This document shows positions 10,110 through 22,409 of a DNA stretch of 63,500 nucleotides, one piece after another. This stretch comes from Cristatella mucedo. Its lineage: Eukaryota > Bryozoa > Phylactolaemata > Cristatellidae. How positions within the stretch are numbered: position 1 is the stretch's first letter; the number at the start of each line of letters is the position of its first letter. The position numbers and the translations under genes are program-made. The notes below the pieces were generated by a model. The model searched no databases, was not told where the DNA came from, and worked only from the letters and a program-made list of their open reading frames with translations. Location of the stretch: contig WPIO01000031.1 in NCBI GenBank assembly GCA_009760855.2, positions 4,079,001 through 4,142,500 on the forward strand, written 5' to 3'.

Positions 10110-11437
10110 TTCAGTCTACAATGTTTCCTGCGCATCCAAAGTTATCGGCGATTCGCGAATCCTCAAGACCCTTGGCATCGACGGTGGTCCGTGCGAATAC
10201 ATCGTCGTGCGAATGCGTCTGCTCAATGCTCCTTGCGAGCTGTCATCGCTGGTAGAATGCAACAGCACGACACTGGCTGCCGTGCTCGACGAGTTTGCAC
10301 CTCTGACTGAGCGCAATGTGAGCCCTCGCCCAGCCGGCCTGTGGTTTATCCCAGACATTAAACTAGCTAGGTCTATTGAGCACAAGCTTGAACAAAGCAA
10401 ACGCAAGATCAGGCAGGACTGACTGTCCATCGACAGGCGTGTGAGGACTACTGCAGATCGTGCCAATCGATCCTAGCCAAGTCCAAGTCTAGCTTCTATG
10501 GCAAGAAAGTCCTTGTCGAGCGCCTTTCATTTCGCCTGGGAATCGCTGGCACTGCACTGCGATGGTTCAGTTCCTATCTCAGTAGGATGCTCCAGATTAT
10601 TGACGTGAACGGACAAAGATCATCCGAGGAACCGTTGAAGTACGGTTTACTTCAGGGCTCCGTGCTCGGTCCGCTTCTTTTCACAGACTTTAGTCTCCCT
10701 CTTGCCGATGTGATCGCCAAGCACAATCTAGGCTTTCAATTCTATGTAGATGACACTCAGTTATCCCTTTGCTTTGATCCCTCCCAGCCTTCGAGCACCT
10801 CGAGTTCTCTCAACTCCGTTGCTGCATGTATTGATGACATCAGCACCTTTTATTATGGTAGCAAGCTATCTCAATTTGAATGCATATAGAACCAACTTAC
10901 TACTTATGGGCAAACCAAGTGTGACTCAGAAATGGGAAAGTTTAATGATCGAATCGGCCCAGCCAGCATAACTCCTGTTACATCTGCTCGAAACCTCTGT
11001 GTCCTGTTTCAGAGTGACCTTTCACTAGACGGGTCATTCATTACGTCCGCCGTCAAGTCTGCCTACTTTTAGCTACCTATCATTGCTAAAATTTGGTCAT
11101 GATTAGATACGGTTACCGCATCCAAATTGGTCCACGCATTTGTGACATACCGTCTCAACTTGTGTAACTCACTGCTTTGCTGGTCTACCGGCATGTACAA
11201 TCAGGCGCTTGCAGTTGGTGTAAAACTCTGCTGCTAAGCTTCTCTTGTCAGCGTCGCAGTTGCCACATCGAACCACTTCTAGCCGACTTGCACTGGCTCT
11301 CAGTCACGTAGAGTAGCAACTTCAAGTTTTTTTTTACTCACGTTTAGGTCCCTTTATTCTCCGGCTCCAGCCTACCTATCAGAATTACCCCCACCCCCAC
11401 TAGGCTAGGCATCAAGGTAACACCCGCTTTTCTGAAT
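10110..11437 (+). mobile_element. CR1/L2-like LINE ORF2 with internal deletion
   Basis: The open frame contains LDEFAPLTERNVSPRPAGLW then FIPDIKLARS, the linker between endonuclease and reverse transcriptase in CR1/L2/Rex-type elements. Soon after come GIAGTALRWFSSYLSR, GLLQGSVLGPLLFT and FQFYVDDTQL, the RT blocks with the YVDD active site. The 'KSSFYGKK' part runs straight into 'VLVERLSFRLG', so much of the N-terminal RT is deleted. Stops and frameshifts follow; SARNLCVLFQSDLSLDG and YSPAPAYLSEL mark the C-terminal half. Non-functional copy. Confidence 0.9.
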
Positions 11438-11439
11438 CG

Positions 11440-12485
11440 GATGGGTGGTGGGACTTTGTCGGCGTCGAAGAGGCGCGCTTCGCCCGTGCGAACTAGCCAG
11501 CGGCGGGCATGACCGCCACCGCCGGTCGCACCTTCAAGTGGGCGGCTTGGCTCTCTGCCCGAGGCCCGCAGCGGCGGCAGCGGCGACGACGGCGACAGCG
11601 GCGACGACGGAGGCGGCGGCGGCGGCTGCGGCAGAGCACGAACCGAATGCAGACAGCTGCTGCCGCCGCCGCCGGCGTCGTTAGTCATCACGGTTCCCAG
11701 AATGCCGCCCTCAGTGCGATGGCCGAGCCAGCGGTGCACGACTCTTAAGGGTCTTTCCAGACTCTCCTCCGGAAGACTCGGTTCAGCGATTTTTTCGCTT
11801 CACTTTCATCGTCTCACGCGGCCACAATGAGCCACTTCCGGCGATCCAGCGGCTCCTCATAATTCAAAGCCGCTTTGCGCGTCTCACGCCGCTTTCTCTT
11901 TCTTTCGTCGGATGAGGTCGGCTGGCGAAAACGCGTTCACGAAGCTCTCCAGCGAAACGCCGCTAGCCGCCGGAAATGACGCGGTCACACGTGGTTTCAT
12001 TCTTGGTCGTGCTTCTCGGTCTTTAATCTTTTAGGAAGTTTGCATGGTAGGCAGCCTGCCTTCCTTACTTTCCTTACTGGCTCCGCAGGGGTGGTGGCAA
12101 ATGGCCCACGGCCACGCTTTGTCAGCGGTTTTACCGGCCAACTCAAACTTTTGCGAGACTCACTTCCCCTGCCCGCCGTCTCATCGTCTGATTCCCGTAA
12201 CAAGTGGCCCCCATTATCTGTGCGTCCGACCATGTAGACGCGAATTAGTCTTCAAGGCTTAGTGGCGTCAGCAGGCGAACATACCGTCGGACGGACGATT
12301 ACGGGGATTAAGGGGGAGAGGTGGTTTCTCAACACTAGCAGTCATTGATTATGTGACCTTGATAGTCCGAATCGACGCCTAAATGCAGTTGCAGCCGCAC
12401 TACGGCAACTTAGCTCAAGCAGTATTTTAGCCACGAGTTCGATCGCTTATGGCGCGGGCTGAAACGGTGCGTGACTGCCGGCCTA
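11440..12485. other. GC-rich intronic block, no supported gene
   Basis: 11,440-12,240 is GC-rich with GGC/GAC/AGC triplet runs (11,569-11,690). The long Arg/Ala-rich plus frame and Pro-rich minus frame here follow from the triplets. 12,240-12,485 shows nothing recognisable. Confidence 0.4.
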
Positions 12486-12640
12486 AGGTGTTAACCTGGC
12501 GGTGAAGTGCTCGAACTTCACGACCCGGATCGTGGGTTCGAGTCTTGCTGTAGGTCACTCTGTATTGCTGCCTGCTGCCGGCGGGAGTGATAGCCTTTAA
12601 GGTTCTTCTGCAGCTATATAAATGAAGCGTTCAATGAGCT
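12486..12640 (+). mobile_element. Family 2 tRNA-SINE
   Basis: The head GGCGGTGAAGTGCTCGAACT and B box GATCGTGGGTTCGAGTCTTG are followed by the family 2 body (GATAGCCTTTAAGGTTCTTC, TGCAGCTATATAAATGAAGC). It ends near CAATGAGCTGA, a decayed form of the family 2 terminus. Confidence 0.75.
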
Positions 12641-13460
12641 GACCTTTAGTTTTTACTTTGAGGGGTCAAATGTACAAACTCGGGGGCTTCAGGATCCATT
12701 GCTGCGATTTTCGAAGCGCTTTTCAGCCGTTTTCGGCAATATTTGAGCCTGAGTGCTTTGAGGCTATTTGAGCCTGAGTGCTTTGGCGCGAAACCAACTA
12801 AGTGTATAGCCTCGCTAGAGCAGCACCATTGACGCTGTCTCAGTCCGCGACTCGCTGTCTGTTGCTGGCTCCGCTGCTGCGCAAGTAACTGAAATCTAGC
12901 GTTTTTTCCCGTTTTGCCCCGAGTTTTGCGGCCATGTCCGCTTCGCGGCACTAAACTATGAAATCGCAATCGTTTTAGTCCCGAGATTTTTCCACCGCAC
13001 TAAGCCATCGCGCATGCCCTCTTCTGTTGCACCGACAGATCGCTGACCAGGCGAAGCCAGACTGGCCTTGCCTTTCTTTCCGCAGCTCGCGCGACTGTAC
13101 CGTGAATTCTCAACCCACGAGCAAGTGACTGAGAGGCCGCGGGAATAGACGGTCGAGCCATTTAAACCACCGCACGCGTCCTCCTGTTCGCCGATGTGCC
13201 GCAGAAGAAGGCCAATAACTTCTGGGTGGCTGCAGTCTAGCTAATGCGCCCCCTTGTGGCGACCGGAAATCTCTACCGGAACTTCAAAATGAAAGGCAAT
13301 CGCACAGCAGTTTCAATGAGCATCTCATGTTTTAATTAGAAGATGGAACACTTATCACGTACAAAGCAGGGTCGGTCAATGCTGCATGACGATGTCATTT
13401 TTTATTAATCGTCGTTTGTAGAAGCGTTCTTACAGACTTCGTCTATGCTGCTCGTTCTCG
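12641..13460. other. Intronic stretch without recognised gene
   Basis: Contains a 23-bp tandem duplication (TTTGAGCCTGAGTGCTTTG-type, 12747-12784). The minus frame at 12646-12969 matches no family I recognise and lacks convincing splice borders. Confidence 0.35.
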
Positions 13461-13574
13461 CAGACAATAGATAAGCTCGGAGGTAGCCTATATCTCTGCA
13501 GACAATAGATAGGCTCGGAGGTAGCCTATGTCTCTGCAGACAATAGATAGGCTCGGAGTTAGCCTATATCTCTG
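13461..13574. repeat. 38-bp minisatellite, three copies
   Basis: Three tandem units starting CAGACAATAGATAGGCTCGG and ending AGCCTATATCTCTG, differing by single bases. Each unit carries the inverted pair GATAGGCT / AGCCTATATC, so each could fold as a hairpin. Confidence 0.9.
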
Positions 13575-15199
13575 CAGAGATAAGAAATCTAGCTCCCGTT
13601 TCAGTTCAATTAAAGTTTTTTTGCGTTTGCACGTACCTGAAGGTGCTCGCTTCTAATTTAAAATTTTGGGCTCTCAACATACGCAGTTCGAAAAGGGAGT
13701 GCAGTTGCTAGTAGCTTGTCAAATACGGCGGCTAGTTTGCCGAGATAGCACCCATCGGCAGGACAGAAGTGCAAATCTGGAAGTATCCTGCTATTAGACG
13801 CTACCGCAAAACCTTCACTGATACAAGGATTAATTATCATAGGATATGGGTACAACAACTTGCTGGAAATGTGCTGTCAGCGGAAGACCCGATGCTCAAT
13901 GACCTCAATGACCTGCTGCCGCTGCTGAACTTTGCCCTAACACACCCGCCCCCCCGGACCCCCGCCTCCGGCTCCCGGCCCACCCCTTTCCGAGAGTAAG
14001 TCGGAATGTGTGAGTCACATTGACATGTACTGCCCGCCGTGTGGTGGCGCAAAGGCATTCTGGAAATGCCCCAGTCCTGCTTCTAATAGAAATGTTGCGA
14101 AACTTAGAGGCCACCGTCATTTTCTACATAACGCAATCGTAAGAGGAGAGGTAGCCAAGACAAACCGTGCATGGTTTGGGCTTCAAGAGCGGCCGAAGCG
14201 CTCTGTGATATGCACGCAGATTGCAGGACTCCATCTGGAGAGCGAAAGTATGAGAGCGTTATTCAACGTGAGGGAACAGACTTGTGCTGGTTATAGACTT
14301 GATTGTTCCAGAGCTAAGAACACCCAAACTATGGTTCACACTACTTGGTCGCATAGGTCAAGAAGAATTGCATGACCTGCTCTTGCCAACCATGCCCTAG
14401 CGTGTCAAAGGCGAGCAAGAGCGCGCTTGTCACTCAGGTGCTGGCCAAGTGCTCCGTTGGCTCAGCGCGTGCACGCCGAGCATCGATAAACAAGCGACTA
14501 AATGCGGAGGATTCTTAATGATCTAGAGAGACCAGCTGCTCGTGCAGGGGTTGAACGCTAATTTGCAAGGTAAACCGTTGCCTGGGCGCTACGTGGCTAC
14601 TACGTGGCGCTACCTGGGCGCTACGTGGTTACTAGGGTAACCGGTCGCCGGAGCTCGTTCGCCAACGAAATATGTAAGTGCTGCGAGTGGCGGCGGCGAT
14701 GCCATAGACCGGCAGAGCACGAATTCTTTTGATAGAGGGGAGACGAAGAACAATAGTTCGCTTGAAATGTGCTGTGAAAAGTTCAACCTCATTCCATTTT
14801 GGGCAGCCGGCCTCAGAATCTTCGCCTTGGAGCGACTTGGATGGGCACTTCAATCATATAACGGCGTTTGCGCGCTAATGCCGAGCGGCTCAACTTGGCC
14901 GTACATATTTGTGCGCACGAGTTCAGATTTAGCTTGTGCACGGTGCTTGTTGCACGAGAACCGGTCCGGTGTCGCGTCGACGTGGCGAGACGCATAGTAA
15001 ATTATAACCCTTTTGCGTATCGTGTGCTCTGCCTTGAGTAGGGCCATGTGAGGATATCTCAGCAAAAGTTTTGGAGACGTCGTCGACTAGCGAAAAACCA
15101 AGATCCTGCTATTCTCATTGCTGTTGTCAGCGATGATATCTACTGTGATCTGTGTTCTATAACCTTCTGTGATAAGTTGATGATATTAGGAGACGTGCT
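13575..15199. other. Intronic stretch without recognised gene
   Basis: Mixed composition, with open frames below 125 codons and no domain signature. A short repeat GGCGCTACGTGG(T/C)TACT recurs at 14,585-14,635. Confidence 0.4.
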
Positions 15200-15444
15200 C
15201 AATGGCGGAGCCAAGGAGGGCAAGGGGCATCTGCCCTTCCCCACCACAGCGGGGGGGGGGGGGTAGTGACCCCTCTTTTACTTCGTCCCCGACCGTTACC
15301 AACGATGAAATTGTTAATTATGTCCTACTTCCACTCGATCAGCAACCACCAAATTCGTGACGATTAAACACTCTGATTGTTCGCTGTAATTATTCATTAC
15401 TTGCGGATCTGGCCCCCCAGATGAAAATCCCGGCTTCACCTTTG
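15200..15444. mobile_element. Decayed hAT-like MITE
   Basis: Left end CAATGGCGGAGCCAAG and right end CGGCTTCACCTTTG are imperfect inverted repeats of one another. They match the ends of the copy at 16300-16528, allowing for CpG decay. The interior shares CCCCGACCGT(T/C)ACCAACGA with that copy. The flanks GACGTGCT/GGCATGCC could be a decayed 8-bp target duplication. Confidence 0.55.
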
Positions 15445-15734
15445 GGCATGCCTGTTCTCGGTCTGCAGGTTCGTCAAGTGAAATGCTTATCGTACCGTGA
15501 CGAACGGTCGGCAAATATTTCTACCGCTCGCAGGATATTAAGGTTCAGAATGCCCTGACACTTAGCTATCGAGCGCATTCATTCATAATCTGGCGTCACA
15601 CATTGAGCTATATATTAAGCTATGGTCCGATAAACATTTGGAGATGGCTATCAGAGAGACTTCGAGTGAAATCTGTCTGATATCAAGGTCAACAGCTGTC
15701 TCTGTCTGTCAGCTAGTCAGCCTGTCTGTCTATC

Positions 15735-15800
15735 TGTCTCTCTTAAGAAAGAGAGAGAGAGAGAAAGAGAGAGAAAAAGGGAAAAAAGGAGAGAGGGCAT
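15735..15800. repeat. Pyrimidine-to-purine simple repeats
   Basis: A CTGTCTGTCTAT run followed by (GA)n-rich sequence. Confidence 0.7.
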
Positions 15801-16299
15801 CCCTCATTCTGCTACAGTGCGAAGGTTAGGCCACAGGTTTTGTGAAGAGTTAATATATTCTTTACAAGAGGTGTTACTAGCGAGCATTCCAAATCCAAAA
15901 CTGCACACCACTGCCACACACAAACTGCCATTTCCAATGCATAATAATGATAATGATAATAATCAGACATTTCATGTCACCCTTAGATAGACCCTTTACT
16001 ATTCTTGGGGGCTCTGGCACCGACACTGAAGGATCAGTTTCAGCATATTGTCTGCTGTTGAGCAGAGTGCGCCATTATTCTTTTATTAAATAGAAATTAG
16101 AGCAACCAGCCACACTTTGCTCGCGTAAGGTAATTGTAATAACCTTGAGGATGAACTCATCACTAGGAAAATCACAGATCAATCTGAATCACTCTGAAAT
16201 GTGAGCGCGAAAGTGATTATTGCGTTGAAAAAGTCAGGCTTGTGCCGCTGAGTCACGCCAACTGATCTTTTCTAACCTTGAGGAAGAAATTCTTCTAGG

Positions 16300-16528
16300 C
16301 AGTGGTGGAGCCAGTGGATGGGCAGTGGTAGAATTTGTCCCCCCCCCCGAGGCAGTGACCTTTGCCACCCCCATTCCCTCCACCCCTACCCCGACCGTCA
16401 CCAACGACAAAATTACGCTATACATTTAGTCGACGAGCAGTTGACTAAGGCGTATCGAATGAACACCATGTTTGTGAGCTGTAGTTCCTTGTCTTGTCCC
16501 TACATAAAAAATCACGGCTCCGCCCCTG
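16300..16528. mobile_element. hAT-like MITE
   Basis: The left end CAGTGGTGGAGCCAGTG and right end CACGGCTCCGCCCCTG are terminal inverted repeats of the CAGNGGCGGAGCC type found in hAT elements. The element is 229 bp with no coding capacity. The flanks CTTCTAGG and CTTCAATG match at 6 of 8 positions, consistent with an old 8-bp target-site duplication. Confidence 0.7.
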
Positions 16529-17951
16529 CTTCAATGTATGGCTTTAGTCTCCACGTTCGAGAAGGTAAAAGTAGAATTCTAGCCAGCACTTTCTTGGTAC
16601 TAGGCCCGACTGCCATGTCATCTCTAGCTGGAAGCCCTCGGATTACAGCAACCGGTAGAGATGAGGGTGAGGCAGAAAGGCGAGTAGCCGAAAGCACTCG
16701 TCACCTGCAGCCGTTGAATTTTTTTGTAGACTAACTCCTTCCAGATGCAGGCATTCGTAAGAATAGGAAGCACATGATTTACTGTCTGATTAAAATACCT
16801 TCCGGTTTATTTGTGAGGAAGCGTCCGTCTGAGTGTCGGTGATGGCGGCTTGGAGAATGTCGGGCGTGAAAGGATCAAGCTCCAAAGGCTGTTGAGCTTG
16901 TAGTCAGTGACCTTCGGTCACTTTCATCATTTAAGACTCAGTTTAAAGACGCGTCTGCTCGTGCCAGCTTTCTTTTAGTTCCAATTAACTTGTCTTCTTT
17001 GTTCCTGTTTGATTCTGCATGGGTCACCTGTGGGTGATGCAGTCCTTGTCCTGGCCACCGGAGGTCCTACTAACCGGTGGCTCCTCGCTTCTTCCTGTTT
17101 TATTCTGCATGCTTGCTTGAGCACGACAACATGCACGCAAACCAAGCCTTAGGTATTGATTCTCTGGCAGTGAGCTGTAAGGAAACTAGATGGGGATTTA
17201 GTTTCTAAAGCTGATAGAAAAATAAGCAAATATTTTTTTTTATCCGCAACCCTACCACTCTAGCTACCGGATCGTACGTACAGAGCCTAGAAACGAGTAA
17301 GCAAGCAGTCAGAAATTTATTTCCTAAAGGATGAAGGAATCTGCATATTTTGGCCAGGTCGCAAAATTTTCTGCTGCTGTAGGCATCGCCAGACCAAACG
17401 ATAATGTACTTCTCTCTCTATGTTCTCTCTCTCTCGCTCTCTCTCGCTCTCTCTCGCTCTCTCTCGTTCTCTCTCTCTCTCTCTCGTTCTCTGTCTTTTA
17501 CTCCCTCAACCACTATCTCTTTGCACTCTTCTTTATTTTTTATCCGCTCTTCTTTATCCACATCCCCTCTCTCATTTTTGCTCTAATTCATAATTCTGTT
17601 CACTCCATATCTCTACATCTCATGGCAAGAGGGCTAGACGAGTAGCTCGTGCCACGTGGATTGATACGTTACGTCTAACGTGTAGCCTCTGTTCAGCTCG
17701 CTTTCTGTTCCACAGCTATTTCAATGAATTTGGTGGAGACTGGCAAGAAAACCGAGAAAGCGATGATCCATTGCCTGGTCGAGCACAGGTCACTGCACGC
17801 TGATCTATCAGCATTGTAATCAAAATTCGGGAGAAAAGAAATACAGATATTCAATATGTGGATGCTCTTAATGAGGTCGCTAGTCATCGACTCATAGCTA
17901 TGCAGCAGCGCTGAAAGCTTATCTAGGCGCGATTTCTATGGACATAGCAGG
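16529..17951. other. Intronic stretch, (CT)n tract at 17409-17495
   Basis: No gene supported. A pyrimidine-rich (CT/CG)n simple repeat lies at 17409-17495. Open frames over it are Ser/Leu artefacts. Confidence 0.5.
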
Positions 17952-18090
17952 GTTTTACCCAGCGGTTAAGGTGCTCGCTGTCGACCAAGGTCTGATCGAG
18001 GCCGCGGGCTCGAGCCCCGTGCCGTATTTGAAGAACCCGAATAAAGATTAAGTTCTCATAGAACGCTTTACAAATGAATTATTATTATTA
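17952..18090 (+). mobile_element. Family 1 tRNA-SINE, full length
   Basis: TTTACCCAGCGGTTAAGGTG (A box), GAGGCCGCGGGCTCGAGCCC (B box), then AAAGATTAAGTTCTCATAGA, ACGCTTTACAAATGAA and (TTA)n. A clean example of a tRNA head joined to the LINE-type tail. Confidence 0.9.
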
Positions 18091-20189
18091 AGCACTTGGG
18101 TGCTAAGTGCTACTAATCTATTCCATAATGTGTTCCCGGGCTCGTAACCCGGGAACTCGTATATCCGGAAGTTCGGAACTCTGATCGGGATTTCCACTGT
18201 AGGGTACTGTGGGAGCAATTTTTATTCTTTCACGAGTCTGGCGGAAAATCGCATATGATCACGCCTGCAATAAACAATTTGATTTGTATAGGGCGACTGC
18301 AATGCCATTTCTAGTTGGAAGCCTTCGGCTTGGTGGAAAAATACAATTTGCTCAAAATTGTACTGTCTTGGTACGTACTCATATCGCAGTGGCATATAAG
18401 ACATTCTCTTCACATAAACCGAGTTGCTTGCCGATGCTACTAGTGTGGTCCAGTTCATTCCTCATTGCTATGGTTGCTAACTTTGATGAAAATGCTTCCA
18501 CAAATTCCCCATAGATCAGTGCGATGCTCAGTAATAAGGAGAGTTCCACCGAGTGGGCAGATTCGCGTACCAAAGCCTGTCCATGCTTTGCTACAGTTGT
18601 TTTTTTGGCCGATCCTATCATTATCAAACAAGCCACCAGTGAAATCCACTTACATAGAGAATTACAGCTCCATTTCTTTATATCAGCACATCGGAGGTTG
18701 GCCATAAAAGTGCGGTACGATGCTAGGTCTGCATGCGTGTGCTCGGTCTGGCTGTGCCAGACTGCCACCGTGCCTTTCAGTGAGTGTTCCCAGTTTCATT
18801 GTCGACCGGAATTTTGGACTTATTTTTTAAAGTTTCGCTTGCTTCGTGTCGGTAGATAGGATACGTTAATGCAAGCTAGCAGTCTTCCTTCCGGCTCACG
18901 AACAGTGACAGCGAAATCAGTACACAGAAGCACCTCTTCTGAGAACCACAAGTTTCTTTACCCATCACAGGCGGCAGCAGCAGTGGCAGCGGCGGCAGCA
19001 GCAGCAGCCAGAAATAAGCAGAAATTGAGCGTCATCGGCTGTGCAGCCTCAAGTGATTGTGTGGATCTGCCTACCCTACGTCTGCACTGCGTCTCGCTAC
19101 CAACGTGTTAGAAACTTCTTCTTATTTATTCCTGCTCATTCTCCATATTCATCGAGCCGATTGACTTCGTCCAAGTCAAAAGCTGTGCATCTGCAGCTCG
19201 GCATGCCCCGCCCCCTCCCATGCCCCTCCCCTCCCATGCTCCGCCCGCCCCCCCAGGCCCCGTTGAGCCTGCCCGTGGGATCGAGCCGTGGGATTTTTGG
19301 AGTAGATCTGGAGTGACAGCAGCTGCTGACAGACGAGGGCAGTCGAATGCGACCCTGGGCTTCAATCGAAGCTGCAGGTGCTCGCGAGCAGCAGCTGACC
19401 GGGATGGCTCAGAGAGGAGCACTGCACTGATATGACCGATGCCACCTTCTAATGCTGTGCTGCTACTGCTGCCGCCGTGGCTGCAGGAGTAGCAGCTTCT
19501 TGTCTTCCGTGTCTCTGAGGAGCACGGCTCTGCAATCCGTCGGATGTTCCTGAGGTGTAGAAACTAAAAAAGTAGCTAATTTCAAGGACCACGAATCCGA
19601 ATTGATAGTGCATTTCTACTGGGAAGCAGTAGGCCGAAGTGGATCTAAGCTGATTTGGCTTTTCGCCATACATTTTCTCGGATGCTTGCGCAGTAGACTT
19701 CCGCTGCTTTCATGAAATCTACACCACGTCGTCCTTGAACGGCACCACGTCTTCCCCGTATTCCTTTTCTTGACTTCAGAGTTGAAAAATTGTATTGCAA
19801 ACTGCTCACATTGACACCCAGAGGCGTGACAGTTAAGGCCCCCATGAAGCTGTAACTTCTTAAGCACCTAGCAGTTCTACGAGCCTGGTACAGAGAGGCA
19901 GAGGCTCAAAGGAGAAGACACAGACCTTCGCAATGTTACACTACTGGTGAGCATCTTCTGGGCTAGGAAGAAATACAGTAGCACGGCTACGTGCACTGAA
20001 TGCTGCAATACTTCTGCTTCGCAGTCCGACTCAGTCCGGCATGAGATCCCGCACGCGGCAGCTCTGACACGGCAGCTCGAGAAGCGCATTTAGAACTTTA
20101 TTCGGCTGACCCTGACCTAAGAAATATTTGAGAAACTGCTCACATTTGCGGATGAAATGTAACTTTTTTTGCAACTTTCTTGTGCCTTC
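18091..20189. other. Intronic stretch without recognised gene
   Basis: Contains a GTTCCCGGG-7-CCCGGGAAC inverted repeat at about 18,131-18,155 and a GCAGCAGCAGTGGCAGCGGC triplet run near 18,970. Open frames stay below 130 codons and match no family I recognise. Confidence 0.4.
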
Positions 20190-20885
20190 TTCCTTATAGT
20201 TTGCCTACTTTCAGCTAAGTCACATTGCAAGCATTTGGCTCCGCTTAGATAAGAAGTACCACACCCAAGCATGTCCATGCATTTGTGGTATCCCGGTTCG
20301 ACTTCTGGAGCTCGATACTCTCAGGTAGTCCTTCCTATGCAATACGGCGCATACAGTTGGTGCAAAACTATGCAGCCAGGATTGTCTGCAGGGACGCCGA
20401 AAATACCACATTGCACCTCTTTTCTCATCGATCTGTACTAGCTCCTAATCACACAACGTATCGACTTCGAGATTCGGTCACTCACTTTTAGGTCCCTTCA
20501 TTCTCTTGCTCAAACGGAGCTATTAAAACTACTTTCCAATCAGGTTAGGCATTGTTCCACCTGCTCTTCTGACTGAAGTAGTTTGACTGTGGCTCGAACA
20601 AACCTGAAATCCTTTGGAGAACGTGCATTTAGTTCACATGTTCCCAAAGCCTGGAGCTCATTCCCCTGATCTGCCAACATTTAAAAAGAAGGTACAATCC
20701 CACCCGTTTCTCAATGGACTTGCTTGGTGCATATGATTCGTCCACGCATGTTATTCCTGCTGACACTGCACCTTATCGCTAACCAATTGACACGCTTTCT
20801 TTAAAGCCTATGTTAAGTGCCTATAAAGAGGTTTAGTACTCTTGGGGGCTATAACAGTGTCTTGCTATTATACTAATTATATGGC
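20190..20885 (+). mobile_element. CR1/L2-like LINE 3' part
   Basis: Encodes SILSGSPSYAIRRIQLVQNY then AARIV, the LLSGLPASTIRRLQLVQNAAARLV block of CR1/L2 ORF2, followed by a frameshifted C-terminus (NLKSFGERAF-like). A 3' UTR (CTGACACTGCACC) and a decayed tail (AGAGGTTTAGTACTCTTGGG) follow. Pseudogenised. Confidence 0.85.
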
Positions 20886-22276
20886 TATAGTTACTGCCTT
20901 TAGACCTTAGTAATTAGTTGAAGTGTGTTGGTAAGCCTTTGGCTCTGCGTTTCAAGATGACAGGCTACCCACCACCAGCCACCAATATATGGCCTCATCT
21001 GACCAAATAGCGAAATAGCAATACCTCAGCTACCGAAGATTAGGAATACGTAAATCATATTCACAATTTCGTTCAGAAACTGACTATCCCGGCTGCCATA
21101 ATCGAGATTCAAATTGTACTAGCATGTGTTTTGCAATGCTATGGATGCTGGGGTTCAGCTAATTGAAGACGCCGACAGTTTGTTGGGTTGCACTCATAAG
21201 GACCCTCGCTGTGATGCTCAGACGAAGTACCGCAGCGTTTCTGTTGCCGGCGTCTTTCAGCAATGTCTAAATGCTGCTATATGTCGCTGAGCTGCCAGCA
21301 CTACCTCTTGAACTCTTTGCAATGAGCGTTGATTCTGAACTCGATTAATTTAGGTACAATAAACAGTTGTTTTATTATCGATATTGGTTTGCATCTGATT
21401 CATTGTTCGCATAATTTTTTCAGATGATCCAAATTTTTGTAATACATAAAGCTACTTGGCTTTCAAAGACTCAATACTGCAATCTGCAAGTGTCGTAATC
21501 CAGCAAATATAGGAAGCCAAATTCCTGGTGGAATGCTTATTGATATAGTCACAAGCGATGAGACTAGCCTAAGGTGACTGCTAAGAGACCTCAGTCCAAT
21601 TGTCCAGCACCTCCTCCAGCACGAAATGTTACAATGACGACGGGGCAGCACAAATGCACAAATGTTCTAAGGCTGCAAATACAGCAAATGCGTACATACG
21701 GGCCTCGAAGCACGAGGCCGACGTGGCTGATGTGGTACAAAAACGCTTTGCTGGCTATTAGAGCCTCAATGAAGTGCCGAGACAAGTGCCGAGTGTGAAT
21801 GCGGCCTGGCTGCAGTGCGACCGTACTTTCTAGACTTGGCTATCATATGCTCAGCAGATGGCCTACAAACGGCCGAACAAGGATGCAGCACTGACGGCTG
21901 ACACGACTCATCGTGAGATACATGCAACCCGATGCGGCCATTGCATACTTTGGCACTAGGCATTCATTTGCCATGCTAAACCAGTTATTTGTAGCTTGAA
22001 ACTAGTACTGACGATCGACTGCAGTACCGTAAGAAGAACTAGATGCCTATGTAATCAAAATCTCATTTTGATAATGTTTTGCACAACACTGCCATGGGTT
22101 GGTTGGGTTTTCTCAGTTCTTGTCTGCCCAACCATCGTCTGTTGTCGGCTGATGGTCGTGTCAGGATGTGTGGCATGGCTGCTATACTGGCGTACCTCGT
22201 TGCCTTTTGGCCTATTCAGAAAGTTCTGTGGCAATTCAGGCGAGATATTTAGGCAGGAGAGTAAAAGAAGTGATCA
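20886..22276. other. Intronic stretch without recognised gene
   Basis: No domain, repeat family or RNA gene was recognised. Confidence 0.4.
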
Positions 22277-22409
22277 GGTTTGGTTCAGCGGTTAAGGTAC
22301 TCGCTCCGACCAAGGTCTGGCTGAGGTCGTGGGCTCTAACCCCGAGGAATATGTGAAGCAACTTAATAGAGATTAAGCTCTCCTAGGGCGCTATACAAAT
22401 GAATTATAT
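22277..22409 (+). mobile_element. Family 1 tRNA-SINE
   Basis: TTTGGTTCAGCGGTTAAGGT, GAGGTCGTGGGCTCTAACCC, then AGAGATTAAGCTCTCCTAGG and GCGCTATACAAATGAATTAT. Confidence 0.88.

Noticed and set aside
12486-12640. Possible functional tRNA gene (also at 29.4, 32.8 and 61.2 kb)
   Set aside because: Heads have A and B boxes, but they continue into shared SINE bodies and lack a full cloverleaf.
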